Part shown: positions 15,718 through 23,353 of the stretch, piece by piece
Numbering within the stretch: position 1 is the first letter of the stretch
How the letters are laid out: every line of letters begins with the position of its first letter
Translations under genes and position numbers: made by a program
DNA from: an uncultured Prevotellaceae bacterium
Lineage (GTDB): Bacteria > Bacteroidota > Bacteroidia > Bacteroidales > Bacteroidaceae
Length of the DNA stretch: 63,186 nt
Direction: 5' to 3'
Assembly (NCBI GenBank): GCA_900316575.1
Contig: ONDJ01000004.1
Span: forward strand, 550-63,735
Notes under the pieces: model-generated
What the model was told of the DNA's origin: nothing
Database searches by the model: none
Seen by the model: only the letters and a program-made list of their open reading frames with translations

Positions 15718-16990
15718 CCGATACCGTATATATATTTATAAGGTAGCAGCTGTTTTCGTATTATGGTTTGCTGCAAACCTTTCTATTGTCGCTCAAAAAG
15801 ATAGTCACATAGACTCTTTGTCTAAAACTAATGTATCTTGGGCGGCTGATATTGCAGTTGGAACCGTCGTGAAGGCAGATGCATACGAAAAGCAGTGGCT
15901 GCATGACAATTGTGCACAGACGTTTGGTGCTGAAGTACGTTTCACACCGCCTGTGACTGACCCCTTTGCTTCCGATTACAATCAGCCCACACTTGGAGCT
16001 GGCGTTCGCTACGGCCACTATGCGAACGTAAGGATGCGCAAACTGCCTTCACCCGAATGGGGGCAGGCGCAAATGGTGGATTACAATTCTAGAATGGGCG
16101 ATATCGTCACAGCGTATGCATTTTTTGAACGTCCCTTGTGGCGCGGTCGTCATTGGGATTTAGACTACAGATTTGACGTCGGACTTGGAATTGGGGCACA
16201 TCCCTACAACAAACACAACAATATCGATAATGAAATCATAGGCTCGCGTTTGCTTATCTATTTTGGAGCAGGCTTTCATGCCACTTATTATCCCACACCA
16301 ACGATAGGGCTACGTGCAGGGCTTGAATTTGCTCATCACAGCAATGGCGCACTTAATCGCCCTAACAAAGGAGCCAATTTCGTAGGACCAATGTTGGGCG
16401 TCGTAGCTAATATGAACCGCGAACAACAACCTTCAAAAGCGTTGTGCATAAAGAAAGAGCCTTATCCGAAACGTTTGTATTCAACGTTTAACATCGGCTT
16501 TGGCGGCAAGACTTTGCTTGAAGACTGGCTCTTGACGCAATACGCTACATCGCCTGATGCGCCTTCTTACCGAAAAGAAAGTTTTCATGTTTACCACGCT
16601 TTTACAGCCCAAGCCGATCTTATGTATCGCTATGCCCGTAGATGGTCGAGTGGGGTAGGAGTAGATTTGTTTTATGCTTCAGCTGCGCGTCGCATTCGCC
16701 AACTCGATCAGGCCGCAGGGCATACCGACGAACGCCATAGTCCATGGTCGGTAGGTATCGCAGCAAAGCACGAAGTTTGGTGGCATCAGTTTGCACTCAC
16801 CATGTCGCTCGGTGTTTACTTATATCGCCACATGGGTTTTACCGCTCGCGACGAAGAAAAACCTTACTACGAGCGCATCGGGATCAAATACGAGATACCT
16901 CACATGCATGGGCTCACTATAGGAGCAAACGTAAAAGCCCATCTCACCAAAGCCGACCAAACTGAAATTACTTTAGGCATTCGCCTTTGA
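15701..16990 (+). CDS. PagL-like outer-membrane acyloxyacyl/3-O-deacylase family protein
   Basis: A 429-aa protein with a signal peptide (hydrophobic core about residues 14-30, ending VAQ) and many alternating beta strands, as for an outer-membrane barrel. AHHSNGALNRPNKG at residues 211-224 matches the PagL His-x-Ser motif (His212, Ser214). PagL removes a 3-hydroxyacyl chain from lipid A. Aligning by spacing puts Asn226 where PagL of Pseudomonas has its catalytic Glu, so activity is uncertain. At 429 aa it is much longer than PagL (about 150 aa), with a large C-terminal half. The start codon overlaps the PUR-like gene in another frame. Confidence 0.65.
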   Translation: MLTLNNRYRIYIYKVAAVFVLWFAANLSIVAQKDSHIDSLSKTNVSWAADIAVGTVVKADAYEKQWLHDNCAQTFGAEVRFTPPVTDPFASDYNQPTLGAGVRYGHYANVRMRKLPSPEWGQAQMVDYNSRMGDIVTAYAFFERPLWRGRHWDLDYRFDVGLGIGAHPYNKHNNIDNEIIGSRLLIYFGAGFHATYYPTPTIGLRAGLEFAHHSNGALNRPNKGANFVGPMLGVVANMNREQQPSKALCIKKEPYPKRLYSTFNIGFGGKTLLEDWLLTQYATSPDAPSYRKESFHVYHAFTAQADLMYRYARRWSSGVGVDLFYASAARRIRQLDQAAGHTDERHSPWSVGIAAKHEVWWHQFALTMSLGVYLYRHMGFTARDEEKPYYERIGIKYEIPHMHGLTIGANVKAHLTKADQTEITLGIRL

Positions 16991-17301
16991 GCACTAGATT
17001 GTGTTTTTTTGCCACTTTTGTTCGTTTTTCTACATTTCCAAATGCCAAAAACTCCCTTGTAAGTGTATTTTTAGCGCAAAAAACAAGTCTTTACTGCAAA
17101 AAAAGCACACGTGCGCTTGTAAAAATGGAGAAACTTTCTACTTTTGCACGCCGATTATTATCAAGGCGGTGAATAAACATTTTGTTTTTCATAGCCGAAC
17201 TGCGTGTGAATAGCTTCGTCTTTGGCCGGACAAGTGGTTCGTGAATCGTGGTTGTGATAAGAATTTGTTAAACAACAAAAACATTTTTAATTCTTTTAAA
17301 A
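16991..17301. other. 310-base gap before rplM
   Basis: An AT-rich stretch with several T-runs after the deacylase gene and no clear hairpin terminator. The rplM promoter lies at its centre. No gene is seen. Confidence 0.5.
17116..17146 (+). promoter_or_regulatory. Promoter of rplM-rpsI
   Basis: CTTG (17116-17119) and TACTTTTG (17139-17146) are separated by 19 bases, matching the Bacteroidetes -33/-7 layout. The leader of about 150 bases before rplM is long enough for autogenous control, but no specific structure was identified. Confidence 0.7.
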
Positions 17302-17763
17302 GTGGACACACTTAGTTACAAAACTATTTCCGCCAACAAGGCAACCGTTCAGAAAGAGTGGGTTGTTGTTGATGCGACTGATCAGGTTTTGGGACGCCTG
17401 AGTACGCGTGTGGCTAAATTGCTGCGCGGCAAGTATAAGCCCAATTTCACACCTCACGTTGACTGTGGTGATAACGTTATTATCATCAATGCTGAGAAGA
17501 TTGTGCTGACCGGTAAGAAGATGACCGATCGCGTTTATTACAGCTACACAGGCTATCCTGGAGGACAGCGCGAAAACACCCCTGCAACAATTCTTGCAAA
17601 GAAAGATGGCGCAGAACGTCTCCTTCGTCGCGTTGTTAAAGGTATGCTTCCCAAGAATCGTCTTGGTGCTCAGCTTCTGAGAAATCTCTATATTTATCAA
17701 GGAAGTGAGCATAATCACGAAGCCCAGAGTCCTAAAGCCATTGACATCAATCTTCTTAAATAA
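17302..17763 (+). CDS. rplM: 50S ribosomal protein L13
   Basis: A 153-aa ribosomal protein. WVVVDATDQVLGRLST and the GYPGGQRE turn are diagnostic of L13. Translation starts at GTG: the protein begins MDTLSYKTISANKAT as in other Bacteroidetes, and no in-frame ATG lies upstream. It forms the usual pair with rpsI, 14 bases downstream. Confidence 0.97.
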   Translation: MDTLSYKTISANKATVQKEWVVVDATDQVLGRLSTRVAKLLRGKYKPNFTPHVDCGDNVIIINAEKIVLTGKKMTDRVYYSYTGYPGGQRENTPATILAKKDGAERLLRRVVKGMLPKNRLGAQLLRNLYIYQGSEHNHEAQSPKAIDINLLK

Positions 17764-17777
17764 TCCCAGCGCACACT

Positions 17778-18164
17778 ATGGAACAAATTAACGCTATAGG
17801 CCGCCGCAAAGCAGCCGTTGCCCGTATCTTCGTGAAAGAAGGCACTGGAAAAATCACCATCAACAAGCGCGATCTCACCAACTACTTCCCATCTCCTATT
17901 CTTCAGTACGTTGTTAAGCAGCCACTCACATTGCTTGATTGCGTAGAGAAGTACGACATCAAAGTAAACCTCAAAGGTGGAGGCTTCACGGGACAATCAC
18001 AAGCTTTGCGCCTTGCTATTGCTCGTGCATTGGTGAAAATAAATGCCGACGACAAGAAGGCTCTTCGTGCCGAAGGATTTGTTACACGCGACAGCCGTGT
18101 TGTTGAGCGTAAAAAGCCTGGACAACCCAAAGCACGCCGTCGCTTCCAATTCAGCAAACGTTAA
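17778..18164 (+). CDS. rpsI: 30S ribosomal protein S9
   Basis: A 128-aa ribosomal protein starting EQINAIGRRKAAVARI and ending in the basic tail RRRFQFSKR that reaches the P-site tRNA. Length is normal. It is cotranscribed with rplM. Confidence 0.97.
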   Translation: MEQINAIGRRKAAVARIFVKEGTGKITINKRDLTNYFPSPILQYVVKQPLTLLDCVEKYDIKVNLKGGGFTGQSQALRLAIARALVKINADDKKALRAEGFVTRDSRVVERKKPGQPKARRRFQFSKR

Positions 18165-18336
18165 TACTCAGCAACGTTTTGTATTGTTTAGCATCCAAAC
18201 CATGGGGATTTGCTTTGTGCAACTACCCTTTGGCTGGTTGAAAGAAAGCCTTGCGCAAGTCTCCGACCACAACGTAGCATAGCTTGCGCATCGTTCAACA
18301 TCAAGGAAAGTAAACATTTTATCAAACAAACTTTTT

Positions 18337-19221
18337 ATGTCAAGAACAAATTTTGACCAACTTCTTGAGGCCGGTTGTCACTTTGGCCACCTCAAGCGCA
18401 AATGGAATCCCGCCATGGCTCCTTATATCTTCATGGAGCGCAATGGCATTCACATCATCGACCTTCACAAGACGGTAGCCAAGATTGATATTGCTGCCGA
18501 AGCGCTTAAAGCAATTGCTCGCAGCGGAAAGCGTGTGCTTTTCGTTGCTACGAAGAAGCAGGCTAAGGATATTGTTGCCGAAGCCGCCAAGAGCGTAAAT
18601 ATGCCTTATGTTACAGAGCGCTGGCCTGGTGGTATGCTCACCAACTTCCCAACAATTCGCAAAGCCGTCAAGAAGATGGCCACCATTGATAAAATGACCG
18701 CAGACGGTACGTTTAGCAACTTGTCTAAGCGTGAGTTGCTTCAGATCAGTCGTCAGCGTGCTAAGTTGGAAAAGAACCTCGGTAGCATTGCCGATCTCAA
18801 TCGTCTGCCTGCCGCTCTCTTCGTCATTGATGTGATGAAGGAACACATTGCTGTGGCTGAGGCCAATCGTTTGGGTATTCCCGTATTTGCAATGGTAGAC
18901 ACCAATAGCAATCCCGACAACATCGATTTCGTAATTCCTGCCAATGACGATGCAAGCACCAGCATCCAAGTAGTGCTTGAAGCCTGCTGTGCTGCTATCA
19001 AGGAAGGCCAGGAAGAGCGCAAGGCCGAGAAGGCTGACGAAGCTGCTGCCGCTCAGCAAAACGAGGGTGACGCACCTGCAAGTCGTGGTCGTCGTCGCAC
19101 CAGTGGACGCACGCGCAAGCCTGCAGCCAGTGCTGCTGAAGCCGAACAGCCCGTTGCTGAAGAGCCTAAAGTTGAAGCTCCCGTTGCTGAAGAACCTAAG
19201 GCAGACGCTGCCGCTGAATAA
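18337..19221 (+). CDS. rpsB: 30S ribosomal protein S2 with an acidic C-terminal extension
   Basis: A 294-aa ribosomal protein. The core (residues 1-230) has the S2 signatures LLEAGCHFGHLKRKWNP and PVFAMVDTNSNPDNID. Residues about 231-294 form a low-complexity Ala/Glu-rich tail with a basic RGRRRTSGRTRK patch and a near-duplicate VAEEPK element. The gap of 173 bases after rpsI contains no gene. tsf follows, the standard arrangement. Confidence 0.96.
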   Translation: MSRTNFDQLLEAGCHFGHLKRKWNPAMAPYIFMERNGIHIIDLHKTVAKIDIAAEALKAIARSGKRVLFVATKKQAKDIVAEAAKSVNMPYVTERWPGGMLTNFPTIRKAVKKMATIDKMTADGTFSNLSKRELLQISRQRAKLEKNLGSIADLNRLPAALFVIDVMKEHIAVAEANRLGIPVFAMVDTNSNPDNIDFVIPANDDASTSIQVVLEACCAAIKEGQEERKAEKADEAAAAQQNEGDAPASRGRRRTSGRTRKPAASAAEAEQPVAEEPKVEAPVAEEPKADAAAE

Positions 19222-19296
19222 TTACTAATTGTGTGATATGCCTCGTGTGTGTCACACACTTCTTTTCAATCCTTACAAACTTTACTTTTAAGAATT

Positions 19297-20121
19297 ATGG
19301 CAGTTTCAATTGAAGATATCAAGAAACTTCGTGCTTTGACCAATGCAGGTCTGGCCGATTGCAAGAAAGCCTTGGCCGATGCCGATGGCGATATGGAAAA
19401 GGCTGGCGAGCTTATTCGCGAGCGTGGTCTTGCTATAGCCGCAAAGCGTAGCGACCGCGAGGCCAGCGAAGGTTGTGTACTTGTGAAGGTCGATGGCAAC
19501 TTCGGTGCTATCATTGCCCTCAAGTGCGAAACCGACTTCGTAGCTCAGAATGCCGACTTCGTAGCTCTTACACAGACTATTCTCGATGCAGCTGTGGCAA
19601 ACCGTTGCAAGACTTTGGAAGAAGTCAATGCCCTGACCATCAATGGTGAGGCAGTGCCCGAGTTAGTAACTGCTCGAAGCGGTGTGACTGGTGAGAAGAT
19701 GGAGCTTGATGGTTATTGTGTCGTAGAAGGTGAAAGCCTTTCAGCTTACAACCACCAGAACAAGAACCAGCTTTGCACCCTCGTGGCTCTCAACAAGACC
19801 GTTGCCGAGGAATATGGTCACAACGTAGCTATGCAAGTTGCAGCCATGAACCCCGTGAGCATTGATAAGGACGATGTGCCCGAAGCTATTCGCGAACAAG
19901 AGTTCAAGATTGCAGTAGAAAAGACTCGCGAAGAAGGCAAGCCCGAAAAGCTCGTAGAGCAGATCGCACAAGGCCGTATGAACAAGTTCTATGCCGAGCA
20001 GTGCTTGCTCCGTCAGGCTTACATCATGGACAGCAGCTTGAGCGTGTCTAAATACTTGCAGCAGGCCGACAAAGAGTGCACCGTAACCGCTTTCAAACGC
20101 TTCACACTCCGCGCTGAATAG
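19297..20121 (+). CDS. tsf: Elongation factor Ts
   Basis: A 274-aa nucleotide-exchange factor for EF-Tu. The N-terminal UBA-like domain has IKKLRALTNAGLADCKKAL, and the core has the conserved CETDFVAQNADF motif. The start at 19297 gives the canonical MAVSIEDIKKLR; a start 48 bases upstream would add an unrelated hydrophobic tail. It is the last gene of the rpsB unit and is followed by a strong terminator. Confidence 0.97.
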   Translation: MAVSIEDIKKLRALTNAGLADCKKALADADGDMEKAGELIRERGLAIAAKRSDREASEGCVLVKVDGNFGAIIALKCETDFVAQNADFVALTQTILDAAVANRCKTLEEVNALTINGEAVPELVTARSGVTGEKMELDGYCVVEGESLSAYNHQNKNQLCTLVALNKTVAEEYGHNVAMQVAAMNPVSIDKDDVPEAIREQEFKIAVEKTREEGKPEKLVEQIAQGRMNKFYAEQCLLRQAYIMDSSLSVSKYLQQADKECTVTAFKRFTLRAE

Positions 20122-20149
20122 GCCGCGCAGTTTCAGCTTAAATCCTAAG

Positions 20150-20195
20150 GAGGGAGAAAACGCTAAGCCGTCTTCTCCCTCTTTCTGTGTTTTCT
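20150..20195 (+). terminator. Terminator after tsf
   Basis: A 9-bp stem, GAGGGAGAA (20150-20158) with TTCTCCCTC (20173-20181), is followed by a T-rich tail. Confidence 0.85.
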
Positions 20196-20245
20196 TAACA
20201 AAACTTTTTTAACTCCGCTTTGCAAAAAAGCGTGGCTTAATGGTG

Positions 20246-20273
20246 TTGTTCCAATTTTCGTTTATTATCTTTG
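20246..20273 (+). promoter_or_regulatory. Promoter of the sugar carrier gene
   Basis: TATCTTTG (20266-20273) is a good -7 box, with TTG at 20246-20248 as a candidate -33 element at slightly short spacing. The leader to the carrier start is about 90 bases. Confidence 0.65.
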
Positions 20274-20369
20274 CGGCATCGTTTGTGCTTTTGCATGGAC
20301 GTGTTCGGCTTTTTAGCCGTGTTTATCTCCACAGAACAAACAAACAACTTTAATAAATCTAATACAAAA

Positions 20370-21662
20370 ATGGCAAAACAAGCTAAACAATGGGGCGCGA
20401 TTCTGGTTATGATTGCGCTCTTCGCGATGATTGCTTTCGTGACGAACCTTTGCACGCCGATGGCAACCATCATCAAGAACCAAGGCGAAATCAGCAATGT
20501 GCTCGCCCAAATCGGTAACTACGGCAACTTTGTTGCATATCTCGTTATGGGTATTCCCGCAGGTATGCTCATTTCTAAGTTTGGCTACAAAAAGACCGCG
20601 CTTATAGGCCTTGTAGTCGGTATCGTTGGTATTCTCATCCAGTGGTGCAGTGGTTTGATTGATGCGGGCGATGGTTCAAACATCGGTACCGTCTTTGGCG
20701 TTTATCTGCTCGGTGCTTTCATCAGCGGTTTGACGATGTGTATTCTTAACTGCGTGGTAAACCCAATGCTTAATTTGCTCGGCGGTGGCGGCAACAAAGG
20801 TAACCAACTCATTCAGATTGGTGGTGTGTTCAACTCCACGGCAGCCGTTTGCTGTTACATTCTGATGGGTGCGCTCATTGCCGATGCTACGAAAGCAAAG
20901 ATTTCAGACGCTACGCCCGCTTTGATGATAGCTTTGGCCATTTTTGCCATCGCTTTTGTCGTTATTCTCTTCACGAAGATTGAAGAACCCGAACAAGCTC
21001 CTGTCAAGATGGAATTGGTGAAAGGTGCCATGAGCTACCGTCACTTTGCCCTCGGCGCGCTCGCCATTTTCCTTTATATGGGTATTGAAGTGGGTGTGCC
21101 CAACTTCGTTCAGCAGTATCTCAATGCTCCCGAAACCTATGCCCGTCTGCAAATTCCCGCAGCCACGGTAGGTATGATTGTAGCCGTATATTGGTTCATG
21201 ATGCTTGTTGGCCGCTTTGCTGGTGCTGCTATTGGTGACAAAGTAAGTAGCCGTACGATGGTGACAACTGTGAGCATCGTTACGCTTTGCCTTGTGCTCT
21301 TCGGCATGTTTGCCCCCGATGATGTACTGGTTTCTTTCCCAGGAGTTGACTGGGGCAAGCTTGAAGTGGTTTGGTCCGACATTCCTCTTGGCATCTTTGC
21401 ATTCCTGCTTGTAGGTCTTTGCACCAGTGTTATGTGGGGTGCTATCTTCAACATGGCTGTTGAAGGTCTTGGCAAGTACACCGCTATTGCTTCGGGTATC
21501 TTTATGACAATGGTGTTCGGTTGCGCCGTGATGATGTTCATCCAAGCTTCCGTAGCCGATGCCGTTGGTTACATCCAAAGCTACTGGGTGGTAGTTGCCT
21601 GTGCAGCCTACATCCTCTTCTATGCACTTGTTGGCAGCCGCGTAAGCAAGCGCGAAGAATGA
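20370..21662 (+). CDS. Sugar MFS transporter, glucose/galactose type
   Basis: A 430-aa inner-membrane carrier with about 12 hydrophobic segments, resembling the FucP/GluP branch of the MFS (fucose or glucose/galactose:H+ symporters). The N-terminal half has TNLCTPMATIIKNQG and FLYMGIEVGVPNFVQQY opens the second half. The ATG at 20370 is chosen because the upstream in-frame start at 20271 lies inside the -7 box. The galactokinase gene 130 bases downstream points to galactose (and perhaps glucose) as substrate. Confidence 0.85.
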   Translation: MAKQAKQWGAILVMIALFAMIAFVTNLCTPMATIIKNQGEISNVLAQIGNYGNFVAYLVMGIPAGMLISKFGYKKTALIGLVVGIVGILIQWCSGLIDAGDGSNIGTVFGVYLLGAFISGLTMCILNCVVNPMLNLLGGGGNKGNQLIQIGGVFNSTAAVCCYILMGALIADATKAKISDATPALMIALAIFAIAFVVILFTKIEEPEQAPVKMELVKGAMSYRHFALGALAIFLYMGIEVGVPNFVQQYLNAPETYARLQIPAATVGMIVAVYWFMMLVGRFAGAAIGDKVSSRTMVTTVSIVTLCLVLFGMFAPDDVLVSFPGVDWGKLEVVWSDIPLGIFAFLLVGLCTSVMWGAIFNMAVEGLGKYTAIASGIFMTMVFGCAVMMFIQASVADAVGYIQSYWVVVACAAYILFYALVGSRVSKREE

Positions 21663-21684
21663 TAATTCGTACAGATATTTGCGT

Positions 21685-21758
21685 AAGAGTAGGAGGTTGG
21701 GCTACCGCTATTGAGCGCGTTTGTGCCGAGTGATAACGGTAACTCAACGCTTACTCTT
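21685..21758 (+). promoter_or_regulatory. Large two-tier hairpin in the galK leader
   Basis: GTTGGGCTACCGCTAT (21696-21711) pairs with ATAACGGTAACTCAAC (21733-21748) along 16 positions, three of them G-U wobbles. An outer AAGAGTA/TACTCTT stem (21685-21691 and 21752-21758) closes it. It sits between the carrier stop and the galK start with no U-tract, so it may be a processing or attenuation element rather than a terminator. Confidence 0.6.
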
Positions 21759-21791
21759 CACCTTTTTAATTATTAATTACAATCTCATACA

Positions 21792-22952
21792 ATGAAACTA
21801 ACCATCGAAGACGTACGCAGCCGCTTTATCAAGCACTTCGGCGGCACAACGGGAAGCGTTTATGCAGCTCCTGGACGTATTAACCTCATTGGCGAACACA
21901 CTGACTACAACAACGGCTATGTATTTCCAGGTGCCGTAGAGCAGGGTATGATTGCCGAAATCAAACCCAATGGCACACGCATTGTTGATGCCTACAGCAT
22001 TGACCTCAAAGACCGTGTGCAGTTCTCGCTCGACGACGAAAAAGGTCCTAACGCTACTTGGGCACGCTACATTTATGGTGTATGCCGCGAGATGATGGCA
22101 TTGGGTGTACCCGTTGAAGGTTTCAACACAGCTTTTGCTGGTGATGTGCCTCTCGGTGCAGGTATGTCGAGCAGTGCTGCTCTTGAGAGCACTTACGCTT
22201 TCGCACTCAACGACCTCTTTGGCGACAACAAGATCGACCGCATGGAGCTTGCCCGCGTTGGTCAGCGCACTGAGCACAAGTACATTGGTGTGAATTGTGG
22301 CATCATGGACCAAGCCATTTCTTGCCTTGGCAAGGCTGGCCACTTGATGCGCATGGACTGCCGCAGCGGTGAAGTGGAATACTTCCCTTGGCATCCCAAA
22401 GGCTATCAGCTTGTGTTGGTCAACAGTTGCGTAAAGCACGAACTCAAAGGTTCTCCCTACAACGAGCGTCGCTTGCAGTGCGAACACGTTGCTGAGATCA
22501 TTGCAAAGAAGCATCCCGAAGTGCAGAGCCTACGCGACGCCACCATGGAAATGCTCGACGAAGTGAAGGACGAAATCACAGGAGCTGAATACAAGCGTGC
22601 ACGTTACGTCATTGGCGAAGTGGTTCGCGTGCTTGCAGTTTGCGAAGCCCTTGAGATTGACGACTACGAAAAGGTTGGTCAGATGATGTACGACACCCAC
22701 TATGGTCTGTCGCAAGAGTACGAAGTGAGCTGCGAAGAACTCGACTTCCTCAACGACATTGCCAAAGAATGTGGCGTAACCGGTTCGCGCATCATGGGTG
22801 GCGGCTTTGGCGGTTGCACCATCAACCTCGTAGCCGACGAACTTGCTCCCAACTTCAAGAAAGTCGTTGTAGAGAAGTTTGAAGAAAAGTATGGCAAGAA
22901 GCCTGTCATCATTGACGTAGTCATTGGCGATGGTGCTCGCAAGCTTTGCTAA
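21792..22952 (+). CDS. galK: Galactokinase
   Basis: A 386-aa GHMP kinase phosphorylating galactose at C1, the entry to the Leloir pathway. The galactokinase signature PGRINLIGEHTDY lies at residues 27-39, the GHMP ATP-binding loop PLGAGMSSSAALE at 120-132, and the catalytic Asp173 in NCGIMDQ. A third GHMP motif, GGGFGGC, lies near the C-terminus. Length is normal. It follows the sugar carrier; galM is 18 kb away and no galT is in the window. Confidence 0.96.
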   Translation: MKLTIEDVRSRFIKHFGGTTGSVYAAPGRINLIGEHTDYNNGYVFPGAVEQGMIAEIKPNGTRIVDAYSIDLKDRVQFSLDDEKGPNATWARYIYGVCREMMALGVPVEGFNTAFAGDVPLGAGMSSSAALESTYAFALNDLFGDNKIDRMELARVGQRTEHKYIGVNCGIMDQAISCLGKAGHLMRMDCRSGEVEYFPWHPKGYQLVLVNSCVKHELKGSPYNERRLQCEHVAEIIAKKHPEVQSLRDATMEMLDEVKDEITGAEYKRARYVIGEVVRVLAVCEALEIDDYEKVGQMMYDTHYGLSQEYEVSCEELDFLNDIAKECGVTGSRIMGGGFGGCTINLVADELAPNFKKVVVEKFEEKYGKKPVIIDVVIGDGARKLC

Positions 22953-22983
22953 GCTGTATCTTTTCATTTCCTTTTTCAGAATT

Positions 22984-23020
22984 ATCCCCGCTAGTACAAA
23001 AACTGGCGGGGATTTTTTTG
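22984..23020 (+). terminator. Terminator after galK
   Basis: ATCCCCGCTAGT pairs with ACTGGCGGGGAT (one T-G wobble), followed by seven T. This is a textbook rho-independent terminator. Confidence 0.93.
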
Positions 23021-23181
23021 CAGAGCCAAGAGAGCATGGGCGTTATATGGGCGCGAATGTGCGTTTCTCTCGCATGATAGCGTCTTTCGCAGTCGCAACA
23101 TTCGCGCATGCAAGGTTTTCTGTGTCACCCATCTCAAATTGTCAGAATCTTTCATAGGGCAGAAGTTTATTTTTCTGTGCT

Positions 23182-23230
23182 TGAAAATCGATTTTCAGCC
23201 AATGGTGTTTTTCTTGAAAACGGATTTTCA
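23182..23230. repeat. Pair of 16-base palindromes
   Basis: TGAAAATCGATTTTCA (23182-23197) is a perfect palindrome. TGAAAACGGATTTTCA (23215-23230) is the same element with two central changes, 33 bases downstream. Dyads spaced three helical turns apart are typical of protein-binding sites, but could equally be a structural repeat. Confidence 0.6.
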
Positions 23231-23272
23231 CGAATAGCATTGCTTTCAGAAAAAATCGGTTCTCTTCTAACA

Positions 23273-23316
23273 AACCAACGAGAAGCCTCTGTGAAACCAA
23301 CAAGAAGCCTCTGTGA
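23273..23316. repeat. 22-base tandem repeat, two copies
   Basis: Two adjacent copies (23273-23294 and 23295-23316) begin AACCAAC and end GAAGCCTCTGTGA, differing at one base. A degenerate third unit may follow to 23340. Confidence 0.7.
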
Positions 23317-23353
23317 AATCTACGCGTAGTTCCCTCTGAAAAAGAATATAGGC

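Larger units (their letters stand above)
22953..23353. other. 400-base gap with terminator, palindromes and tandem repeat
   Basis: No gene is seen. After the galK terminator it holds two related 16-base palindromes (23182-23197 and 23215-23230), a two-copy 22-base tandem repeat (23273-23316) and the palindrome CTACGCGTAG (23320-23329). The HD-domain gene ends at the right edge on the minus strand. Confidence 0.6.

Noticed and set aside
23273-23316. CRISPR array
   Set aside because: Only two adjacent 22-base copies with no spacers and no cas genes nearby.
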